Origin: Candidatus Chromulinivorax destructor
GTDB lineage: Bacteria; Babelota; Babeliae; Babelales; Chromulinivoraceae
Reading direction: 5' to 3'
Assembly: GCF_003366055.1 (NCBI RefSeq)
Contig: NZ_CP025544.1
Span: 413,278 to 477,277, forward strand
DNA length: 64,000 nucleotides
This document shows positions 34,956 to 43,326 of the stretch, in pieces; position 1 is the first letter of the stretch, and each line of letters starts with the position of its first letter. The notes beneath the pieces were generated by a model. That model was not told where the DNA came from. It saw only the letters and a list, made by a program, of their open reading frames with translations, and made no database searches. The translations under genes and the position numbers were made by a program.

Positions 34956-35888
34956 ATGAAATTCAAATCTATTATTTTTATTTTTCTGACGCTTATTACG
35001 ATTATCTATGCAATCCTCATCTATCAAATAAGCTTATCGACTTATACAAAAACAAAACCATACATTGTCTGCACAACAACGATAATTCATGATACTGTAA
35101 AAAATATTTGCAAAGATACCGTAGAACTTGTTGCTTTAATGGGACCAGGAATTGATCCTCATCTTTATAAACCTGTAGAAAGTGATATTTTCAAAATAGC
35201 ATCTGCTGATATTATTTTTTATAACGGTCTTCATTTAGAAGCAAAAATGGGAGAACTTTTTGAAATTTTAGCAAAACATCAAACTACTGTAGCAGTCACT
35301 CAAGATATTCCGACCAACCTTTTATTACCAGTCATGGGTTATCAAACTATCTATGATCCGCATGTTTGGTTTGATATATCATTATGGATGAACGCTGTTG
35401 AAACTGTCTACCAAGCATTGATTGTAAAAATCCCTGAGCATGCTGATCTCTACAGGCAAAACAAAATTAATTATCTACAAAGACTTGAAACAGCTTTACA
35501 ACAGAGTCAACAGATGATGTCTACTATTCCCATAGAAAAAAGAGTTTTAATAACTGCTCATGATGCTTTTTCATATTTTGGCAGGCTTTATGGGTGTAAA
35601 GTAGTTGCTCTGCAAGGCATTAGTACGGAAAGTTCTCCTGGAGCATACGATGTACAAGAAATTATTCAATTAATTTATACCCAAAAAATTCCAGCAATTT
35701 TTATCGAATCCAGCATTCCCATAAAAAATATCCTGGCAATTCAGGAAGGCGTTGCTGCATACGGTTATCATGTTAACCTTGGAGGGCAACTCTATTCTGA
35801 TGCACTTGGCTGCAAAGGTAGCCAAGGAGCAACATATATCGATATGATCATGCATAACATGCAAACAATTGTCAGCGCATTGCAATAA
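34956..35888 (+). CDS. troA: Metal-binding lipoprotein/periplasmic protein of a Mn/Zn ABC transporter
   Basis: A 310-residue cluster A-I binding protein with an N-terminal membrane/signal segment (SIIFIFLTLITIIYAILIYQ). Ligands at the expected places: H69 (GIDPHLYKP), H136 (DPHVWFD), H202 (TAHDAF) and D282 (YSDALG), the His-His-His-Asp set seen in TroA rather than the His-His-Glu-Asp set of classical Mn proteins such as PsaA. It delivers Zn or Mn to the permease. No evident ribosome site; the repeat half copy ends just before the ATG. Confidence 0.88.
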   Translation: MKFKSIIFIFLTLITIIYAILIYQISLSTYTKTKPYIVCTTTIIHDTVKNICKDTVELVALMGPGIDPHLYKPVESDIFKIASADIIFYNGLHLEAKMGELFEILAKHQTTVAVTQDIPTNLLLPVMGYQTIYDPHVWFDISLWMNAVETVYQALIVKIPEHADLYRQNKINYLQRLETALQQSQQMMSTIPIEKRVLITAHDAFSYFGRLYGCKVVALQGISTESSPGAYDVQEIIQLIYTQKIPAIFIESSIPIKNILAIQEGVAAYGYHVNLGGQLYSDALGCKGSQGATYIDMIMHNMQTIVSALQ

Positions 35889-35970
35889 CAAGTTAACTCT
35901 TTTATAAAAAAACAGTATTCTATAGGTAGTTACAGCTGATTTTCAAACCTTTACTTAGATCAAATTTTTC

Positions 35971-36717
35971 ATGAAATATGCTCTTGTTGTTACCAATCTT
36001 TCAGTTGCTTTTCAGCAAACAATTGCTCTGCATGATATAGAATTTTCTATACCTACCGGTAAACTTGTTGCGATTATTGGACCTAACGGAAGCGGTAAGA
36101 CAACCCTTATACGTTCTATTATGGGGCTTATTACTCCTACAAAGGGGACTATTTTTATTGCAAATCAACTGAAAGAAGGATCATCTAAAAAAATAGCTTA
36201 TATTTCACAACGATCGTGCGTTGATTGGAATTTTCCGGCAACAAGCCTTGATGTCGTCATCATGGGGTCTTACGGTCAATTACGTTTTTGCCAATCTCCT
36301 GGAAAAAAAGAAAGAGAATTAGCATTACAAGCACTTGCTCAAGTAGGCATGATGGAATACGCAAACACAGCAATTAAAGAACTTTCTGGTGGCCAACAAC
36401 AGCGACTTTTTATCGCTCGAGCATTAGTTCAAGATGCAGAAATATATCTTTTAGATGAGCCATTTGTTGGAGTAGATGCCACGACAGAAACTATAGTTTT
36501 TAATCTATTCAAACAACTTACACAACGTAATAAAACTATCATTGTCGTGCACCATGATCTTTTAACCGTTAAAAGACATTTTGACACTGTTATGTTTATC
36601 AATAAAACTATCATAGCATGTGGCCCAACAGCAGATGTTATGACGAGTTACAACATACAAAAAACATTTCCTCATTATATTGATACAACATCATTAGTAT
36701 CGTCTGATTTTTCATGA
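35971..36717 (+). CDS. troB: Mn/Zn ABC transporter ATPase
   Basis: A 248-residue ABC ATPase: Walker A GPNGSGKTT, Q-loop ISQRS, signature LSGGQQQR, Walker B IYLLDEPF, H-loop VVHHD. It follows the binding-protein gene by 82 bases and its stop overlaps the permease start (ATGA), typical of TroABCD/MntABC operons. It powers uptake through the two permease subunits below. Confidence 0.93.
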   Translation: MKYALVVTNLSVAFQQTIALHDIEFSIPTGKLVAIIGPNGSGKTTLIRSIMGLITPTKGTIFIANQLKEGSSKKIAYISQRSCVDWNFPATSLDVVIMGSYGQLRFCQSPGKKERELALQALAQVGMMEYANTAIKELSGGQQQRLFIARALVQDAEIYLLDEPFVGVDATTETIVFNLFKQLTQRNKTIIVVHHDLLTVKRHFDTVMFINKTIIACGPTADVMTSYNIQKTFPHYIDTTSLVSSDFS

Positions 36718-37532
36718 CACTTGATTATACATTTTATAAAATTTTAATTGGTACTGGCTTAGTAGGTATTACAACCGGAATATTAGGGTGTTTTACGCTC
36801 TTAAATAGACAAAGTCTTTTAGGTGATACGATAGCTCATGCAACCCTACCAGGCTTAACAGGAATGTTTTTAATCATGCATCAACAATCATATTTTTGGT
36901 TGTTATGCGGAGCTGGCTTATCAGGATTTATTGGAGCTGTGTGCGTAACTTTAATAACAAGGCACACTTGCTTACAGCAAGATGGAGCCCTTGGTATTGT
37001 TTTATCAACTTTTTTTGCTCTTGGGACTATTTTTTTAACCATGATTCAAAAACTTCCTCATGCCCACCAAGCAGGGATTGATAAATTTCTTTTTGGACAA
37101 GCTGCAACGATCTTAAATCATGACATTGTGATTCTCAGTTGCATTACTCTCATCGTTATCGTAACTGTTGCCTTGCTATGGAAAGAACTAACGCTTATTA
37201 CATTTGATAAAGAATACGCTGCATCAATAGGCATTCCCGTAAAAAAAATTACGACAATTTTAACGATTTTGCTGGTCTTAACCATTATTGTTGGATTGCA
37301 AACAGTTGGTCTTATTTTAATCAGTTCATTTTTAATTGCTCCTGCACTTGCAGCACGTCAATGGACTACCTGCCTGCATACAACTGTTTTTCTGAGTATT
37401 GGATTAAGCTTGCTGGCAACATCAACGGGGACCTATATCAGCTGCCTTGCTCCTCACTTGCCAACAGGGCCCATTATTGTAATTATTGCAACAATTATTA
37501 CCTGTTTATCAATGCTCTTATCCCATAGATAG
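36714..37532 (+). CDS. troC: Mn/Zn ABC transporter permease 1
   Basis: A 272-residue ABC-3 family permease with about eight membrane helices. Conserved pieces: GCFTLLNRQSLLGDTIAHATLPG near the start (the motif facing the ATPase and substrate path), FDKEYAASIGIPV, and GLILISSFLIAPALAA in the late helices. It starts on the ATGA overlap with the ATPase gene. A second permease follows; two different permeases per operon are the Tro (Treponema) arrangement. Confidence 0.9.
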   Translation: MTLDYTFYKILIGTGLVGITTGILGCFTLLNRQSLLGDTIAHATLPGLTGMFLIMHQQSYFWLLCGAGLSGFIGAVCVTLITRHTCLQQDGALGIVLSTFFALGTIFLTMIQKLPHAHQAGIDKFLFGQAATILNHDIVILSCITLIVIVTVALLWKELTLITFDKEYAASIGIPVKKITTILTILLVLTIIVGLQTVGLILISSFLIAPALAARQWTTCLHTTVFLSIGLSLLATSTGTYISCLAPHLPTGPIIVIIATIITCLSMLLSHR

Positions 37533-37562
37533 CAGTGATCAAATCATCAGACAAAGGCCTTT

Positions 37563-38414
37563 ATGATTTTTATATACTTACAACTGATTATTCTTACCAT
37601 GGTAACAGCAGTTGCATGCGCATTGCCTGGAAATTTTTTGCTGTTACGAGGCAATGCTTTGATAAGCGATGCTTTAAGTCATGCTATTTTATTTGGTATT
37701 GTTGTGATGTTTTTAATCATACAAGATATCAACTCACCCTATATTTTTATGGGAGCTGTTGGAACAGGCATCATAAGCGTTATAATTACTGAATATTTAA
37801 CTATAACAGGCCGAATGTATCAAGACACAGCTATTGGATTATTATTTCCGTTTCTTTTTTCTTGCGCTGTTCTGCTTATTAATCAATATGCAAATAATGT
37901 ACACCTTGATACTGATGCAATTATTTTAGGAGAGCTTGCATTTGCACCATTCCATCGCATCTACATTTTGGGATATGATTGCGGACCTGTAGCACTAGCA
38001 ACAATGAGTTGCATTACAATTATAAATATCTTGTACGTATACTATTTTTATAAAGAATTAAAAATAACAACTTTTGACCCTGCTTATGCAACAACTATTG
38101 ACTACAACGCATCATGGTTCCATTATTCTCTTATGATTATAACAAGCATTACTATTATCAATGCGTTTCAAACTACCGGCACAATTTTAGTTATATCGTT
38201 TATCATTACTCCACCAGCCACTGCATACCTCATAACAAAAAAACTTGATGAAATGATTATTGCAAGCTGCTTACTTTCAATAGTAGGAGTAGGTATTGGA
38301 TTTATCATAGCTCATCATTATAACAGCTCAATAGCAGGATCAATTGCTCTTGCAAATGGCTGTATGTTTTTCATCACGATGCTAGCAGTTAAAATTAGTA
38401 TCCAAGTTATATAA
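37563..38414 (+). CDS. troD: Mn/Zn ABC transporter permease 2
   Basis: A 283-residue ABC-3 permease, paralogous to the previous one: GNFLLLRGNALISDALSHAILFG, TFDPAYATTI and GTILVISFIITPPATAYL. AAAGGCCTTT precedes the ATG. Most likely it forms a heterodimer with TroC. Its stop codon (TAA at 38412) lies at the edge of a half copy of the dispersed repeat, so the repeat may have fixed the present C-terminus. Confidence 0.9.
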   Translation: MIFIYLQLIILTMVTAVACALPGNFLLLRGNALISDALSHAILFGIVVMFLIIQDINSPYIFMGAVGTGIISVIITEYLTITGRMYQDTAIGLLFPFLFSCAVLLINQYANNVHLDTDAIILGELAFAPFHRIYILGYDCGPVALATMSCITIINILYVYYFYKELKITTFDPAYATTIDYNASWFHYSLMIITSITIINAFQTTGTILVISFIITPPATAYLITKKLDEMIIASCLLSIVGVGIGFIIAHHYNSSIAGSIALANGCMFFITMLAVKISIQVI

Positions 38415-38550
38415 ACTAAATTTTAACTCTACAGATTGGCCCCAAGCTTTCTATAAAAACTCCTGCAATCGTGATGTATGTTTTTCTGATACACTTTTTT
38501 TGAACTGAAAAAGTTTAGAGTGGCAATGACTATTTTCGTTCCAGAGAAAA
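38411..38550 (-). repeat. Dispersed repeat, half copy (right part, inverted)
   Basis: ATAAACTAAATTTTAACTC...CCCCAAGCTTTCTATAAAAACTCC...GATACACTTTTTTTGAACTGAAAAAG...AGAGTGGCAATG follows the order seen in the inverted full copies at 40274 and 44325, and ends before their second terminal repeat. Confidence 0.6.
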
Positions 38551-38578
38551 ATTTTATTGAATATTTAAATTTTTTTAA

Positions 38579-40189
38579 TCATCGCCAATCTTTTTTAAGC
38601 TGATTTTCAAAATGTTTATATCTTTGAGCACTTATATATTTTTTTCTTTCCTTATTAAAAATATAACGAAGTCGAGATATTTCTAAAATTGATTCATTAT
38701 TTAATGCAAATGAATTTTTAAAAAATTCGTCTTCTTCATGAAACTGAAATTGCTGAGATAGTTCTTGTATTATTACACATGCTTTTTTTGCAATTTCAGC
38801 CGTTACTAACATTTCTATTATTTGTTTATTTTGTAATAAAATTTTGAGAATTTTTGCTTCTGCATGATGCTTGAAAGACTGAAATAGTTGTTGTATTACT
38901 GCACATGTTTTTTTTACAATTGTATCTGTTGCTAATATTTCTATTTTTTGTTTATTTTGTTCAGATTGTAACTCTTGCTGCAATATACTTTCAAAATTTT
39001 GCTTAATTTCATTATATAATGCAACTTGCAGATTATTATCATGAGCAAATGGAAAAATCTGTGAATTATGTTGATTATCAAATGATTCTAATAAATAGAT
39101 CAGATACTTAAGACTTACAATATTTGTTTTTTGTAACTGAGAATAATCAAAAGACGGATCTTTCCGTAATTCTTTCAAAATAAAAATAATAGAAGCTATT
39201 ATCTCTTCAAGCTGCATACACAGATACAATTTAGGCAAAGCTCCAGCAACAATATTTTCAATTTCCTGAAATAACTGAATAGGAGTTATTTCATTACCTG
39301 ATAAAGCTTCTAAATTTGCACCTTCATCAATCAAAAGCTGAACAACTTCAGGATGATGATGCAAAACAGCATAGTGCAAAGGGCTTTGGTTATATGCACT
39401 CTGTTTATTAACATCAGCTCCTTTTTTCAGCAACATGCTCAGCATATCGCTTACACTGTTTTTTAAAGAAAAACAGGAATTTTTTATGATTGCAAACTGC
39501 AATGCAGTCAACCCATGAAAAGGATGAATTGCATTTATATCTGATCCATGATCTATTAAAAATTTTGCAACCTCTACACGATTATTTTTAATTGCGCAAA
39601 AAAATGGTATCTCCTGTTTAGCTGTTATAATAGTAACATCTGCACCAAAATCATGTAATAATTTGACCATTTCTATGTTTCCAAGACAACTTGCCATAAT
39701 TAAAGGTGGAGGACAAAGATCATTATCTAATATATTAATAATCTCTTTAATTCGTAATGAGAAGTATGATTTACTATGATGCATAACATATAAAAATACC
39801 GGATCATCAATCTTATCTATCTCAGTTGTTTGTTTTTTTGACTCTTCATTAAGAACATTATAAAAAGGAATTTTTACACAATTCCATAAAAAATCTAATA
39901 TATCTATATGCACTCTACCAATATCTACTTCATCTTCTTGGCTATTTTTTTCAAATGCATCTTGTAAAAAATTATGAAAACAATTTTTTTGCTCATGAAT
40001 ATCTACAAGCCTATGTTCATGCAAAAAATCAAAATCCCTTTGAAAATCTGACCATAATTCTTTGCATACCATAAAATCTTTTTGTAAAACGTCTGCACCC
40101 GTTTGATTATGAGTACAATCTTGCATACATACTGTTATGAATGGAAAAAAAACAACAAATAACAGCACAAATTTTTTAATATTTTTCAT
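38579..40189 (-). CDS. Secreted ankyrin-repeat protein with tandem helical repeats
   Basis: A 536-residue protein with a signal peptide (MKNIKKFVLLFVVFFPFITVCM). Residues ~175-330 contain about four ankyrin repeats (LGNIEMVKLLHDFGADV, NNRVEVAKFLIDHGSDINA, then MLSMLLKKGADVN and SPLHYAVLHHHPEVVQLLIDEGANL). The C-terminal part has two ~42-residue tandem helical repeats (QNKQKIEILATDTIVKKTC..., QNKQIIEMLVTAEIAKKAC...), likely coiled. Exported ankyrin proteins in protist-associated bacteria are effector candidates; the host target is unknown. Transcribed toward the half repeat at 38411. Confidence 0.75.
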   Translation of the reverse strand: MKNIKKFVLLFVVFFPFITVCMQDCTHNQTGADVLQKDFMVCKELWSDFQRDFDFLHEHRLVDIHEQKNCFHNFLQDAFEKNSQEDEVDIGRVHIDILDFLWNCVKIPFYNVLNEESKKQTTEIDKIDDPVFLYVMHHSKSYFSLRIKEIINILDNDLCPPPLIMASCLGNIEMVKLLHDFGADVTIITAKQEIPFFCAIKNNRVEVAKFLIDHGSDINAIHPFHGLTALQFAIIKNSCFSLKNSVSDMLSMLLKKGADVNKQSAYNQSPLHYAVLHHHPEVVQLLIDEGANLEALSGNEITPIQLFQEIENIVAGALPKLYLCMQLEEIIASIIFILKELRKDPSFDYSQLQKTNIVSLKYLIYLLESFDNQHNSQIFPFAHDNNLQVALYNEIKQNFESILQQELQSEQNKQKIEILATDTIVKKTCAVIQQLFQSFKHHAEAKILKILLQNKQIIEMLVTAEIAKKACVIIQELSQQFQFHEEDEFFKNSFALNNESILEISRLRYIFNKERKKYISAQRYKHFENQLKKDWR

Positions 40190-40273
40190 ATGATAGTTAT
40201 TTTATTATTCGATAATATAAGATATATAATAATACAGATAAGAAGATTTTTTACTTAATCCACTATGTTTTCA

Positions 40274-40471
40274 GGTCTCGTGAACTAAATTTTTACAAGA
40301 GATTTTTGCCCTACACTTTCTATAAAACTCCCAAATTTTGCTAGCCGGTGGGTCTCATACACTCTTTTTCAGATCAAAAAGCGTAAAGTGGCAACCGCCG
40401 CCCATGTTTCCTGAGCTGAGCTGAGCGATATAGTAGGTTTTTATCCACATGTAAATTTGGTTCACACAGCC
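40274..40471 (-). repeat. Dispersed MITE-like repeat, full copy 3 (inverted)
   Basis: Ends are GGTCTCGTGAACTAAATTTTTAC and GTAAATTTGGTTCACACAGCC, inverted copies of each other. Internal blocks CTACACTTTCTATAAAACTCC, GCTAGCCGGTGGGTCTCATACACT, AAAAAGCGTAAAGTGGC and GAGCGATATAGTAGG match the other copies. It accounts for most of the intergenic stretch 40190-40557; the remainder is A/T-rich with nothing recognisable. Confidence 0.8.
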
Positions 40472-40557
40472 TAGATTTTTTAATAGATCTTTTATACAAA
40501 TTACTACAAAATATAATCGAATACAAATACATCATCAATACCAAAAAACTGCCTGAT

Positions 40558-40929
40558 TTACCTATTTGACCTAACAGCATCATGAATATCATAATGTTTA
40601 TGCCACAAACCTAAAAAATTCATATCAAATTCAATATTTACATAATGTGAACCTGCTCTGACAACAGTCTGCAATGTTGAAGACAATTGATTAAATATCG
40701 ATTGACCTAAAGGTGAATCCCAAAAATTTTGCTGATACTGTAAGTCATTGATAGAAACTTGATAATCCATGAGCTTAAAATTAACACCTTTAAATGGTCC
40801 TTTGGCCACGGTTAATGAAACAATAGTATTAAATTTTATCATTTGTAAAATTTTAAACCCTGCATAGGCAACACCACTTACCAGCAAAAAAATTATACTT
40901 ATCTTCATTGCAATATCTTTTATATTCAT
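40558..40929 (-). CDS. Small membrane-anchored or secreted protein, unknown function
   Basis: A 123-residue protein with an N-terminal hydrophobic segment (DIAMKISIIFLLVSGVAYAGFKIL) that may be a signal peptide cleaved after VAYA or an anchor. The rest has alternating strand and helix (NTIVSLTVAKGPFKGVNFKLMDYQ...VNIEFDMNFLGLWHKHYDIHD). No family recognised. AAAGGGGCGC lies upstream of the ATG. Its end is close to the repeat copy at 40274-40471. Confidence 0.55.
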   Translation of the reverse strand: MNIKDIAMKISIIFLLVSGVAYAGFKILQMIKFNTIVSLTVAKGPFKGVNFKLMDYQVSINDLQYQQNFWDSPLGQSIFNQLSSTLQTVVRAGSHYVNIEFDMNFLGLWHKHYDIHDAVRSNR

Positions 40930-41102
40930 ATGCGCCCCTTTTGTATTTGTATTTTCATGACGTTACCTTATTTTTATAAATATAATCAATAGAGTTTCTA
41001 CATTTTTATAAGTTACCAAGCAGTATCTTGAGCTCATTTACGCAACTTCATTGAAACATGTTTTCTATTTGTGATAAAATATGAATAAATAGGGGGAAAC
41101 AC

Positions 41103-41726
41103 ATGAACAAATTTAAATACAATTTTTTTACAATATTAGTATATTTTGCAGTATCAACTAACTTACGAGCTGACAAATTATGTATACCAGACAAATCAAT
41201 TATTCGACAACAAGAACGATACGTATCATTACTTGCTCCATACGTACAAGAAAAAATAAATTTTTCTTTTCCTGTAAAGCAATGTGAATGCTGGGTAAGC
41301 TCCTTGTATGGTAAACGAGGAACAGGTTTTCATGCAGGTGTAGATTTTGCAGCGCTCAAAGGAACTGATGTTGTTGCAGCAGCAGATGGATATATCATGA
41401 AAGCTGAAAAAAGTAATGCTAAAAACGGCTATGGAAACATGATTCTTATTGAACATGAACATAAAAAACATACGTATCAAACACGATACGCTCACCTTGA
41501 TACCATTGAAAAAAAAATATACAATCAAGTTCAATCCGGAAAAAAAGTTGCAGTAAAACGTAATGAAAAAATCGGCACAGTCGGTGCTACAGGCCATGTT
41601 ATTGCAAAACATAGTACAAGTGATCCATCTCATTTGCATTTTGAAATATATAAAGATGGAAAAAGAATAGATCCTTTACTCTACCTATTTGCATCGCAAA
41701 CTCTGCGTACAAAAAATAGATCTTAA
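41103..41726 (+). CDS. M23-family peptidoglycan endopeptidase
   Basis: A 207-residue secreted zinc peptidase. Signal segment (FFTILVYFAVSTNLRA), then the LytM/M23 domain with all catalytic residues: H77 and D81 in FHAGVDF (zinc ligands), H131 in YAHLD, and H177/H179 in SHLHFEI. M23 enzymes cut peptide cross-links of murein for growth or division, or foreign walls. AGGGGG is an excellent ribosome site. No extra binding domain (SH3, LysM) is present. Confidence 0.85.
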   Translation: MNKFKYNFFTILVYFAVSTNLRADKLCIPDKSIIRQQERYVSLLAPYVQEKINFSFPVKQCECWVSSLYGKRGTGFHAGVDFAALKGTDVVAAADGYIMKAEKSNAKNGYGNMILIEHEHKKHTYQTRYAHLDTIEKKIYNQVQSGKKVAVKRNEKIGTVGATGHVIAKHSTSDPSHLHFEIYKDGKRIDPLLYLFASQTLRTKNRS

Positions 41727-41812
41727 GGCAAAATTTAATAGAACTGATATTGCATTTCAAGAAGTATCATCGTATTATAAAATTATATAGGTATATCATC
41801 ATAAGGAGCTCC

Positions 41813-42004
41813 ATGAAAAAACTATCGATTGAACCTGGTTGCATAACTTGCGGCATGTGTGAATTTATTGCTCCAAAAGTTTTTGAAGTAACTGATATTT
41901 CACATATAAAAGAAGGCTTTGATCAGATGGAAAATAATGAGCTTATTGAACAATCAGTTAAAGAATGCCCTGTTTTTGTAATAAAGTATGAAGAACAGAA
42001 GTAA
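41813..42004 (+). CDS. Small single-cluster ferredoxin
   Basis: 63 residues from the ATG at 41813, which has TAAGGAG five bases upstream (the frame is open further to 41750 but that part lacks a ribosome site and is not ferredoxin-like). Motif CITCGMC (C-x2-C-x2-C) with a distant CPV near the end gives four Cys for one [4Fe-4S] cluster, as in the short monocluster ferredoxins. It would carry electrons to an unknown partner; none is encoded next to it. Confidence 0.8.
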   Translation: MKKLSIEPGCITCGMCEFIAPKVFEVTDISHIKEGFDQMENNELIEQSVKECPVFVIKYEEQK

Positions 42005-42123
42005 TCTAATGCATTTGATTTTTATATAATCCTCAAGTATACTTATTACATATCCAATTCTAGTTGTTGTGATATAATCTATCTTACCTATTGAATAAAA
42101 GAATATAAATGTAACCTCCATTT

Positions 42124-42164
42124 CCCCTATCTATGATATTAAAGTCTGGATAGGGGTATTTTTT
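42124..42164 (+). terminator. Hairpin with T run between ferredoxin and hydrolase genes
   Basis: CCCCTATC / GATAGGGG stem with a 17-base loop, followed by TATTTTTT. Most simply the ferredoxin terminator; because it lies only ~22 bases before the next start it could also act as an attenuator. Confidence 0.6.
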
Positions 42165-42185
42165 ACCAAGAGATTTAAAGAGTCT

Positions 42186-43199
42186 ATGAAACGTTTTTAT
42201 CCTCAAAAAAAAAATGGTCGATTTTATCAAGAGGATCAAGAACGTCCTCGTTGGTTTTTATCAACAATCTCAGTTTTCTTTAAAACGCTTTATCGCGATT
42301 ATTTTGCACCTATTGGAAGCGAAGCTGCCCAATGGATTGTAAAGCCATCATATCCAGAACAATCTCATGAGCCAATTTTCACATGGCTTGGACACTCAAC
42401 ATTTCTTATTCAAGTTGGCGGTAAAAACATTTTAACTGATCCTATCTTTGGTAGCGTATCAGGCATTATTTCAAGAATTATTCCACATCAAATTGCAACA
42501 AACGATCTTCCAAGAATTGATTATGTTATTTTATCGCACAATCATCCTGATCACATGGATGCTACCAGTTTATTTGATATTAAACGATACAATCCTCACG
42601 TTAAGATGCTTGTTCCTATGGGCGATAAAGCATGGTTTGATGCTCGCGGATTTATTGATACTTGTGAATATATGTGGTGGGATACATTTGAACAAGACGG
42701 CCTAACATTCACCTTTCTACCTGCTAAACATTGGTCTCAACGTGGTATGTTTGATAAAAACAAATCGCTCTGGGGTAGCTGGATGATCGAACATAATGGC
42801 TTTAAAGTTTATTTTGCAGGTGATACGGCCTGGAGTAAACATTTTAAAGTTATTGGTCACTTCTTTAAATCTATTGATGTTGCGATTATGCCTATCGGTC
42901 CAAGCGAACCTCGTGAACATATGAAAGAGTCTCACGTTAACGCCGAAGAAGCTGGAGATGGTTTTTTGCACCTGAACGCACGTTGGTTTGTTCCTATGCA
43001 TTGGGGAACATTTCGATTAGGTATGGATAATTTTAAAGAACCTGTTTATCGTATTAAAGCGTGGTGGGAACTTAACAAAGAAAAATGTGCTGATAAAGTA
43101 TTAAAAATTTCGAAAGTTGGCGAACTTGTACATTGTGTTCGTCAAAATATGATGTACCTTTCTCATCTTAAATCAAAACAAAATATCAAAAGCTTATAA
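42186..43199 (+). CDS. Metallo-beta-lactamase-fold hydrolase, NAPE-PLD/UlaG-like
   Basis: A 337-residue protein. The fold opens with FTWLGHSTFLIQVGGKNILTDP, followed by the metal motif SHNHPDHMD (H118, H120, D122, H123), AKHWSQRG, FAGDTAW (bridging Asp) and a late MHWGTFRL His. This order matches the NAPE-PLD-like branch, which includes phosphodiesterases that act on N-acyl phospholipids and several bacterial enzymes of unknown substrate. No signal peptide, so probably cytoplasmic. Purine-rich AAAGAG precedes the ATG; a perfect hairpin terminator follows. Confidence 0.85.
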   Translation: MKRFYPQKKNGRFYQEDQERPRWFLSTISVFFKTLYRDYFAPIGSEAAQWIVKPSYPEQSHEPIFTWLGHSTFLIQVGGKNILTDPIFGSVSGIISRIIPHQIATNDLPRIDYVILSHNHPDHMDATSLFDIKRYNPHVKMLVPMGDKAWFDARGFIDTCEYMWWDTFEQDGLTFTFLPAKHWSQRGMFDKNKSLWGSWMIEHNGFKVYFAGDTAWSKHFKVIGHFFKSIDVAIMPIGPSEPREHMKESHVNAEEAGDGFLHLNARWFVPMHWGTFRLGMDNFKEPVYRIKAWWELNKEKCADKVLKISKVGELVHCVRQNMMYLSHLKSKQNIKSL

Positions 43200-43220
43200 A
43201 ATTATCTCAATGATATAATA

Positions 43221-43256
43221 TCAAAAGGCCTGGTTACAAATAACCAGGCCTTTTGA
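43221..43256. terminator. Terminator after the metallo-hydrolase gene
   Basis: Perfect 16-bp stem TCAAAAGGCCTGGTTA / TAACCAGGCCTTTTGA with loop CAAA. Confidence 0.85.
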
Positions 43257-43326
43257 TTTGTAAATTATGTAGAAACAAATTACTCTGAGTATGTTTTATT
43301 ATTATACCATGTACAAGGAACCATTC

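Noticed and set aside
40374..40592. 72-aa open frame on the minus strand
   Set aside because: It lies mostly inside the dispersed repeat and its product reflects the repeat sequence; the same peptide-like stretch (EPNLHVDKNL) appears at 54359 in another half copy.
42124..42164. Possible riboswitch upstream of the metallo-hydrolase
   Set aside because: Only a simple hairpin with a T run is visible; no conserved aptamer core, so recorded as terminator/attenuator.
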